DNA of 64,000 nucleotides from Hedera helix (Eukaryota; Streptophyta; Magnoliopsida; Apiales; Araliaceae): positions 6,582,932 through 6,646,931 of the forward strand of contig OX359284.1 of assembly GCA_947179155.2 (NCBI GenBank), in the 5' to 3' direction. A model generated the notes under the pieces. It searched no databases and had not been told where the DNA came from. It saw only the letters and a list, made by a program, of their open reading frames with translations. Within the stretch, counting starts at the first letter, position 1. The number at the start of each line of letters is the position of its first letter. A program made the position numbers and the translations under genes. Positions 56,601-64,000 of this stretch are shown here, piece after piece.

Positions 56601-59600
56601 TCCATCAGGCATTTGGGTGGACCTTTTTGCTGTTACAAATGGATATACAGAATATGCATTCTTGAAGTTTCCTAGAATCGAAAGTCGAGACTCATTGTGT
56701 ATGTATTCAAGTACTGAGAATTGAACACCACCTCAAGACATGTATCGAATGTTAAGTAGCCCAAATATGATCAATTGCATACTGCAGTTGAGGACAAAAA
56801 CATGGGACAGGGAGGGAACGACTACTGTCTTGAAAGGTTTTGCAGCTGTGGCAGCTGTTGATGCTAATGCCCACCAGTTACTTGCTGGGAAATATGAGAC
56901 TAAAGGAATCGCAATGATCAAGGTTAAGGAAAAGATGCATCTAATGGGGAATAAGGAAGCGGAGCTTGCTAAGGACTGGAGGAATGGATGTCAGTTTGAC
57001 CAGAAGCCAAAGTACATAATAATTAGGAATTCCTTCAAGATTTGTGTGTGTTTGTTAATGAACAAGCTGAAGAGGAGCCTACTGCGTTAGCTGCTCTTGT
57101 TCAGGGGCTAAAGGATGCTTATGAGTTAACTAAAATGGTTGAGAGTATTGGTGTTGTTCCTAACATTTTTGTCTATAATAAGTTGATGATAACTTCTGTA
57201 AGCAAAGATGGAAAAGTTGGAAGGAGTGGAGCTACTGGCTAGGCTAAGAAATATTTTCCTGGTTGACTTTGAGATACCAGCTGATGGTTGTCTCGCAGGC
57301 AAGAAAATTGACATTGCAATTAGTTTTAGTGCTAACAACCATATCCCGTCCGGTTCTTTCATGAAATTGTTAGCAAGTTTTCCTAGTGACGTGCATATTC
57401 AAATTATGAGTTGTGGAAAAGGGTGGGTTTTTACAAGAGACAGAATTGGAAATTGTACAAAGGTAGCAAGCCATCAACAAAATGGTTGTCATAATGAAGC
57501 GAATCAAGTCCTGTTGAGCCAACTCATGCCAAGTGTACTACTGAAGAAGCTTATATAATTCCATTTTTGTATATTGATCCTGAATTATCCAATCACAATG
57601 AACTAGCTACATTGATCATTGGTATCTTGTGAATGGGTTTACTCAGTCACAATTAACTAGCTATTGTGGATGAATTTGCGGTGAAACTGGGAATGAAGCT
57701 CAATAGAGAGTTTCAGTGGTGAACAATTTATGAAGAATAACAGATAAATCTAAGTTATAGCGTAACTTAACCAAGGAGAAAGAAGAAGAACTTTCTAGAG
57801 AGAATATCCAATAACATCTACATTACCATTCTTGTAGTACATATAGCCTCACACAAATACTCACACAAAAAGATCCTAACAAACTATGAGAAGCGAACAT
57901 GCAGAAAATAACAACTAGCACAGGCTCATGTACAACACGGCCAATGACCCATTCTCTACGCGTGTCAAGCGTGGACTTCAACTGAAACTTTAGAGTTAAT
58001 CTCAAACGACATCATTGCATTCTCAGTATAGTCGTGTTGCTTTTCTTTCTGAAGCTTCCTTTTGCTTCTATAATTTGCACTTCTGCAGGTTTGTCCCTTG
58101 GCTTGGTTCACAACATATTTTTGTTTTTAATTTTTAGGAGTGAACTACTGAACTGCGTAGTTAGGTGTAAGTTGGTAGTTATACTGGCTATGTCACTTTT
58201 TATTCCATTAATATCAGAGTGCTTTGGATGAGAGTTGTAGCTTCTTGAGAAATGGAAATAAAGATTTTCCAAATAATGTGGCAAAGAATGGGTTGCAATA
58301 ACCAAAACTGTAGCACATATGGAAATGTACAAGGATCAAAATGATCCGCATAGTACCGACAATTCCTATGAAATCTTATATATAGATAATGACTGGCTTG
58401 ATATCAACATCTGGCACATGCAAATCCAGTAGGAGGCTTGCAGAAATTTCCACGTGTACGTGTCTCGATCTATTCAAATGACAGAGGCCACGATAACTTT
58501 GATTTATAGGAAGTGCCCCCAGAGGATGAGGTAGGTTCCACTTTTATGCCAAGTTTCCCAACGAACTACACAGTCTAGGTGCTGTCCCAATTTAAAATAA
58601 TGCAAGTTGGAAATGAATAGGGCTAATTTGGTTTCTCAGCCCCTTAATGTCATGACCACTGATGCTGCTTTATGTCGTGCAAGCATCTTGCTTAGACTTG
58701 TCTCCTGAGATTTGGTTATCGTAGAAAGTATGATGTGGCACATCGACCATTTAGGTACCACTTGTCAAGGTCATGTCGATTCTATATTTATGATGCTTAT
58801 TTTGGCACCGCAATGAATATCTCTTTAGCTGGGGTCCACAGTAGGTAGTGAGTACAAGTTAAAGTCCTTGCGCTCTATTTTAAGAAGCCTTTAGGTGCAG
58901 AACTTTTATATACTTCAATTGATGGTTTTATGCGTAACAGTGTATTTGTCTTCAATCCCCATCATCTGGTTTCTTATAGTGGTTTATGATACTAACTGTG
59001 TATTGTAACGCTTGTTGAGCCTTTTGCAGGTAATCACGAAAGAATCTCTCTTGGCAGCGCAGGTAAGAACAAGAAAATACTATAATTTTTTTTGTTTTCT
59101 TTTGCCCTCGCCTTGTGCTTTCTTTTAGGCCACTTCTTTTGATTTTTGATGCTCTTTGTTTATATAGAGAGAAGATTTACGCCGAGTAATGGAATTGCTA
59201 TCCTTAAGAGAACATCATTCACGGACTCTACTTATTCATTACCGTTGGGATGTCGAGAAGTTGTTTGCGATTCTTGTGGAAAAGGGCAAAGCTTCTTTGT
59301 TTGCCCAAGCAGGTGTACCTTTGGTTGAGAATCATGATCTTGATCCTCCAGTGTCTTCTTCTACAGTAATTTGCATTATTTGTATAGATGATGTACCTAG
59401 CAGTGAGGTGACAAAAATGGACTGTGGCCACTGCTTTTGCAACAGCTGTAAGCATCGTATTCTTGATTTATGCTTTTAATATGTTCCAACTATAGTGTAT
59501 AGTACTTCCTCAAGAATTTCTTAAAACCATTGGCCCATTGGTTGCATAACTTGAATATAAATGATGGATTTAGCCAATGATGTCAGCCTTAGGAGATCAT

Positions 59601-62312
59601 GACTAGGCAATTTAAATCATTATTTACGTGCTTCAAATTGTTGCATCTTTATTGATTCTATGTTGTTAGTTTTTGGAAATAACAAGTGTTCCTGTGTTCT
59701 GTTATTATATTGCGGGTCTTTTCTTACTGCTTATTCTTCTTTTTAGGCTGGACAGAGCATTTCATTGTTAAGATAAATGAGGGGCATAGTAAGCGTATCA
59801 AGTGCATGGCTGAGAAATGCTCTGCCATTTGTGATGAAGCTGTCATCAGAAACCTAGTTAGTAAAAGGCACCCTGATTTAGCGGAGAAATTTGAGCGATT
59901 TCTTCTAGAATCATATATTGAGGACAATAAAATGGTCAAATGGTGCCCAAGTATCCCACATTGTGGGAATGCTATACGTGTTGAGGATGATGAATTTTGT
60001 GAGGTAGAATGTTCATGTGGTTTACAGTTCTGCTTCAGTTGCCTATCTGAAGCACACTCCCCGTGTTTATGTTGTATGTGGGGCCTTTGGACCAAGAAAT
60101 GCCGAGACGAATCAGAAACAGTTAATTGGATTACGGTTCATACAAAGCCTTGTCCAAAGTGTCACAAACCCGTTGAGAAAAATGGTGGCTGCAACCTTGT
60201 GAGCTGCATCTGTGGGCAAGCATTTTGGTACGATTTCTTTCTCTTGCCTTTGTTACGTGATTGCAATATTACATATGAATACATGTGATGCATTGCTGAT
60301 AGATGTGAATTTTTTATAGATACCAATTTGTTGAAGGAACGAATTTGTTTTAGATTTTAATTCTACCTCTATTTCCTCTATTAGTTACGTTTTAGTTCGG
60401 ATTTAGTTTTCAGGTTTCTTCCATCTTCCTTTTTTCTTCTCTTCTGTTTTTGTTCTTTCTTCTTCTGTTTTCTTGACTGCTTTATTATTATTTTTTTCTT
60501 CCCAACAAGTTGCGGCCTTTTGTATGTCAATCTTCTGCTTCTTACTTTGGTTATCTTTGATTAGTTGGCTGTGTGGTGGTGCAACTGGCCGGGAACATAC
60601 ATGGTCGCAAATTACTGGTCACAGTTGTGGACGGTTTAAGGAAGACCGAGAAAAAAATTCTGAACGTGCAAAGCGCGACCTCTATCGTTACATGCACTAT
60701 CATAGTCGTTACAAAGCTCATACGGATTCTTTTAAGCAGGAATCTAGACTGAGGGAGACTATCAAAGAGAAGGTTGAGAATTTGGAAGAGAGAGATTCAA
60801 GATTAAGAGATTTTAGTTGGGTTACAAATGGACTTTACAGACTCTTTAGATCAAGGCGGGCTCTTTCATATTCATATCCTTTTGCTTTTTACATGTTTGG
60901 TGAAGATCTGTTTAAGGATGAGATGACAGAAAAGGAACGTGAGATGAAACAGCATTTATTCGAGGACCAGCAGCAGCAGCTTGAGACAAATGTTGAGAAG
61001 CTATCTAAGTTTATTGAGGAACCATTTGACCAGTTTCCTGCAGAGCAAGTTTTGGAGATAAGGATGCAAGTCATCAATCTCTGTGTAATTACTGACAACC
61101 TGTGTAAGAAAATGTGAGTATTGCTGTCCGAAAACCTCGAATTTAGTCAAGAATATGAAACTCATTCACTTGTTAATTTCTTGCAGGTATGAATGCATTG
61201 AGAATGATTTATTGGGTGCTCTCCAATTTGGTATTCATAATATAGCTCCATACCAGTCAAAAGGGATCGAGAAGGCTACTGAACTTACTGTCTGTCGGAG
61301 TGCTAAAGCCAGTACCACTGATAAATATCCAAAACCAGATGATCAGATAAATGGTAAAGTGGTTCAAACTTCTTAATTCGTAATCTACATGGTAGTTTAA
61401 ATATATGATGAAGCAGAAGATTATTTTCGATGTTCGGGTTCACCCATGTGATGACACTGAAAGCTCCATACAAACATGTTAGTAATGGTATGTCAGACAC
61501 TATATCGAGGATGTTCTGAAATATACATTCTAAAAATTAGTATGTAAGAGTATAGAATGGAATTATGAAATTTCAATAGAGGCCGGTAAGCTCTTGACAG
61601 ATCCGATCAGTAGCCAAGATAGAATAATTTGGTTATGTAATTATTTTTACCTTTTAAAACGTAAATAATGTTAGATTCTTTGAACAAATTCAAGCTTAGT
61701 TCTATAAACTAGTTTTGGTCCACCCCATATACAAGTATTAATAGTTATGAAGCTAAATTAAACACATAATTTCCATTACTTGTGATTATATGTTTCAATA
61801 CTGATATATTTCATACTCTGAAAGGGTTTGATTCTTCTTTTCACTTACTTTTGAAACACAGAAGCAAGTTTTTGGCATTCTACTCCTTTCACTATCTATA
61901 TGTGCTTTTTCACTTTACTGTTGCCTTATGCCTTGGGCATTGATTTTTCTAAAGTTGAAAAAATATCATTCTTTGAGCATCATGGACTTCCTTGGAACAA
62001 ATATATTACGAAAATAAACTTTTGAATGTATACTAGTTTCTATTAGGCTTTAGATTAGTTTTAGAATTGAATATAGTTTTCAGCCATATTACATAGTTCA
62101 GTAGAACCATTTTAAATGATAATATGTTTACTTACTGACTTTTCTAACACATCATTTATGTAGGATGCACAGTGGAATCTGACCAGCCATCAGGTTCTGG
62201 GAGTTCAGATCAGAGTGGCTGGTCTTCACGGAAGCGGGCTAGAATAGGGGGATTTGGAGGCGGTGCCCTTTTTGATCTCAACTTGCCTGCAGAAGTTGTT
62301 GAAAGAAACTGA
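50700..62312 (+). CDS. ARIADNE-type RBR E3 ubiquitin ligase (ARI1/ARI2-like), seven coding exons
   Basis: RBR ligases take ubiquitin from an E2 onto a catalytic Cys in RING2 and pass it to substrates. Exons: 50700-50819, 59030-59062, 59168-59447, 59747-60227, 60565-61113, 61187-61353, 62164-62312; all GT-AG, phases agree, total 592 residues plus stop, the usual ARI length. The acidic N-terminus (SEEDYYYSDRDSLDGLENEE) is followed by a UBA-like part, RING1 (CIICIDDVPSSEVTKMDCGH, then CFCNSCWTEHF), IBR (KWCPSIPHCGNAI, CSCGLQFCFSC) and RING2 (CPKCHKPVEKNGGCNLVSC, FCWLCGG); the Cys in GGCN is the expected catalytic residue. The Ariadne helices follow (SYSYPFAFYMFGEDLFKDEM, EDQQQQLETNVEKLSKF, YECIENDLLGALQFGIHNI), then LFDLNLPAEVVERN, stop. 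Intron 1 is 8.2 kb and filled with mobile DNA. No disabling change was seen; it probably is functional. Confidence 0.93.
51452..51871 (+). mobile_element. LTR in ARI intron 1, forward copy
   Basis: Starts TGTACTGAGAATGG and ends ...CATTTGCAACA, two bases before a tRNA-Met primer-binding site. An inverted copy lies at 57628-58030. Size and PBS suit a Ty1/copia element, but no copia pol is left. Confidence 0.75.
51874..51885 (+). other. Primer-binding site, initiator-tRNA-Met
   Basis: TGGTATCAGAGC, the standard complement of the plant initiator methionine tRNA 3' end. Confidence 0.85.
51983..56079. mobile_element. 4.1 kb near-palindromic TG...CA element with 5-bp TSD
   Basis: It begins TGTGATGCCCTCAAATCC and ends GGATTTGGGTATCACA, flanked by GCTGA at 51978-51982 and 56080-56084. 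The entire element is an inverted repeat: left arm about 51983-53880, right arm about 54061-56079, with a ~180-bp spacer. Examples of paired segments are 'gcatgctctaactccataag' (~53784) with its complement (~54150), and 'atctaataacatccata' (~52034) with its complement (~56015). The right arm is about 120 bases longer. A motif AACTTGCTGAG at about 55805 is shared with the element at 29938-36164. No coding capacity recognised; arms have diverged by many point changes. Confidence 0.85.
53881..54060. repeat. Central spacer of the palindrome, with short direct repeat
   Basis: 'tatactcac(t/c)aatttcatg' occurs at about 53882 and 53991 on either side of unique sequence. The spacer separates the two ~2 kb arms. 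Confidence 0.7.
56242..57090 (+). pseudogene. Chimeric frame with SEC23/SEC24-like fragment
   Basis: SEC23/SEC24 proteins form the inner COPII coat. One frame, with a single TGA at 56722-56724, reads ALLVCLDYEYGNAIALARIL, FLSAGPDYGADKL, ALLFELAPFIKDCTVIVPSG, VDLFAVTNGYTEYAFLKF, and after the stop PQDMYRMLSSPNMINCILQL, RTKT. This matches the trunk of the plant SEC23/SEC24 family up to MYRML...LRLRTS. The following part (KGFAAVAAVDANAHQLLAGK, YETKGIAMIKV) I do not recognise and it departs from that family, suggesting a fusion of separate pieces. It sits between the palindromic element and the inverted LTR within ARI intron 1, same strand as ARI, and is probably transduplicated DNA. Confidence 0.6.
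57100..57200 (+). pseudogene. Possible pentatricopeptide-repeat (PPR) fragment
   Basis: DAYELTKMVESIGVVPNIFV followed by YNKLMITSVSKDGKV has the pattern of a PPR unit (helix, 'GVVPN', 'YN.L', 'KDGKV'). It is only about one repeat long. It would be a further host-gene piece downstream of the SEC23/SEC24-like part. Confidence 0.4.
57208..57558 (+). other. Open frame of 116 codons, unrecognised
   Basis: Encodes VELLARLRNIFLVDFEIPAD, LAGKKIDIAISFSANNHIPS and SFPSDVHIQIMSCGKGWVFT among others. The composition looks protein-like but I do not recognise a family. It ends just before the inverted LTR. Confidence 0.3.
57628..58030 (-). mobile_element. LTR in ARI intron 1, inverted copy
   Basis: Reverse complement of 51452-51871 with scattered differences; on the minus strand it starts TATACTGAGAATGCAATGAT at 58030. 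Shortly beyond it, 58088-58111 (aggtttgtcccttggcttgg...) is the reverse complement of the sequence just before the forward LTR (51429-51452), so the inverted segment includes some flank, separated by a ~57-bp insertion. Confidence 0.8.
58112..59029 (+). other. Rest of ARI intron 1
   Basis: No gene or repeat recognised. The 3' end has a good plant acceptor (cttttgcag at 59021-59029). Confidence 0.6.
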
Positions 62313-62518
62313 TTTTAGAGTTGCTATCTGTTTTGGGAATTGAAATTGTACAGCTCTAACTGAAGAGCAACTCCATCCAGCTAGATTCAGCAGATGAAAC
62401 AGTAGCTGTTTCGCCCCTCTTTATGACTTTGTTTTTGTTTATTAATTCTTTTGAGTAATTTGAAAGAGAAGACTAGAGTATTCTTTTGATTTTGTAATCC
62501 GTCTTCTCTTATAAAATT

Positions 62519-62524
62519 AATAAA
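62519..62524 (+). terminator. Possible poly(A) signal of the ARI gene
   Basis: AATAAA about 207 bases after the stop codon, in a T-rich 3' region, a usual distance for plant transcripts. Confidence 0.45.
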
Positions 62525-64000
62525 TTGTACATAGCTTTCTGGGAGTCGATGGGTGATAAATTTGTATATTCTCTTAAGGGAGATTGAGAGACACTCGTAT
62601 ATCTATTATATAAAATTGACAATTATTTTTTGGACAATGGAGTCGTAGGATGTATTTGAATATGTTTTGTTAAATTTAGTCCAACAGTACAGAATTCATC
62701 TTTCTGATGATGTGGTTTTTGCTTTATTTTTGTAGTTGATGCTAGTCTTAAGCTAAAAGTTTAACATGTAAATCTTCTTACATGGATCCATGACTTGATA
62801 TTCGATTCCCATCCCATTCACAGGGGATGATAGACGGTAACTTAACATTTTACACTCACATTTTACATGCTATTCGCAGATGATTTTCATTCGCAGCGGA
62901 TGATTGACAGTAACTCTACATTTCTCATAAACAACGGATGATTGATGGTAACTCTACATTTTACGATCTAGATGCTATTAACTCTACATTTTACACTCTA
63001 CACACTATTCGCGGATGATCCTTGAGCTTTGGCCCCGACATAGGTACAATGGGGGGTTCTTGCAATTGGAATACCTAACCTACCTTATATTTACTGCATC
63101 AATTTTATTTATTTATTTTGGGTGATATTAATAGTGTGCTTTTGCGTGTGCCTTTCTGGTTTAATTTCTGAAGCCCCTCTCGGTTTTTTGTGCCCTTTCC
63201 GGCAGACAAGGGTATGTGAAGAAGAGCCAGGTAAAACTAAACGGGTTGGGTAGCTTACCAAAGTTTGGAGATGCCTTTTGCTATTGTCATTGTCATTGAC
63301 TATTATGTCTTACTTACCATTAAAACACCTTCGAAAACTTCGCTGCTGTGTCTTTTCTGGGTTTCCATCCACCAACCAAAATTCATCTCTCTCTCTCTCT
63401 TTCTGCTTGAAAGTAGTGAGATATGATTGTAGTTTTTAATTAATCTAGACATAAAGATTTGTGTTAACCTGTTTTTCTTGTAACAAGTGTTTAAAATAGA
63501 AACTTCTTGATTTTGAGATTGCGAAACTTTTGAATAAAAACATGTTAAAGTATCATATAGATTTGTCACGCAATAGACTCCCTGCAGCCACATTTTGGTT
63601 ATGGTTAGGGATGCATAAAAGACCCGCAGTCTGTAACTTGACCTTAGTCTAGCCTGAGCTCGGTTTGGTCAAAATCCGGCCTAGTCAAGGCTTGAACCGA
63701 TCAAGTCCGCCTGAAAGGTTTGAAAATGCCGTTCTTTTAAGGGAGTGTTGATAAAATTGAATAAAACAATTCTGAATATTTAAAGAATCTAAATGAACTG
63801 AATGAAATAGAATTTTGAATACTGAATGAAAAATGTTGTTTGATAATTGATATGTCTAAAACATCTAAATAATAGTTTTTACTATTTTACCCCTCTAAAC
63901 TATGTTGAACAAGTATATAAGAATAAACGTACTAAAAAATAAGTTTAATAAAATATTAATTACACAATATTTTAAGCCTTGTATATTTTTTTATTTTGTA
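62525..64000. other. Intergenic sequence after ARI
   Basis: A small cluster of repeats containing 'ggatgatt(g)a(t/c)(g/a)gtaactc' and 'aactctacattt' lies at about 62820-63000. A (CT)n run is at about 63386-63402. From 63607, 'agggatgcataaaagacc' resembles the start of a TIR element but no partner end is in the window. No coding sequence could be supported. Confidence 0.5.

Noticed and set aside
59228..60095. Minus-strand frames opposite ARI exons
   Set aside because: Shadows of the conserved RBR coding exons on the plus strand.

Overview
The window looks like nuclear DNA from a flowering plant, most likely a eudicot. It is AT-rich, has plant GT-AG introns, and carries one apparently intact host gene with clear plant homology: an ARIADNE-class RBR E3 ubiquitin ligase (exons 50700-62312). 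Almost everything else is nested transposable elements and gene fragments they have picked up. I cannot name the species.

Region by region. (a) 1-6.7 kb: a decayed Helitron Rep/helicase (window-edge truncated), then five phase-consistent exons of a truncated Nudix hydrolase and a short Helitron-like relic. (b) 8.7-16.3 kb: a small TIR element, then a ~6.7 kb interval bracketed by MULE-like inverted termini (9600-16309). It contains a 2.1 kb hAT element with four ~330-bp tandem repeats, a degenerate retroelement-like block with about 20 copies of a 10-bp motif in both orientations (13.4-14.7 kb), and a 391-bp hAT MITE. (c) 16.9-49.1 kb: a degenerate Ty3/gypsy element (pol tail, LTR, PBS, gag, PR, RT, RNase H, start of integrase). 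Its RNase H/integrase segment of about 1.03 kb is present three times in tandem. Later insertions split those copies: a 3.7 kb CACTA element (22597-26292) carrying fragments of three host genes (HD-ZIP IV homeobox, WAT1/UMAMIT transporter, DENR/SUI1), and two Athila-like elements that have gag and protease but no reverse transcriptase. The first Athila copy is internally inverted and itself holds a 6.2 kb TG...CA element (with another nested in it) and a 2.07 kb solo-LTR-like insert. The second has one LTR only, yet keeps a target-site duplication. (d) 49.1-50.3 kb: spacer with hairpin MITEs. (e) 50.3-62.5 kb: the ARI gene. Its 8.2 kb first intron holds an LTR in two opposite orientations, a 4.1 kb near-palindromic element (51983-56079, 5-bp TSD), and a chimeric reading frame with a SEC23/SEC24-like part. 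(f) 62.5-64 kb: intergenic.

Functionally only the ARI ligase is a good candidate for an expressed host gene. The strongest unusual signals are the three-gene chimeric CACTA element, the 4.1 kb palindrome and its relatives, the tandem triplication of a retroelement segment, and the 10-bp inverted-motif array. Family names come from recognised motifs; no database search was possible.
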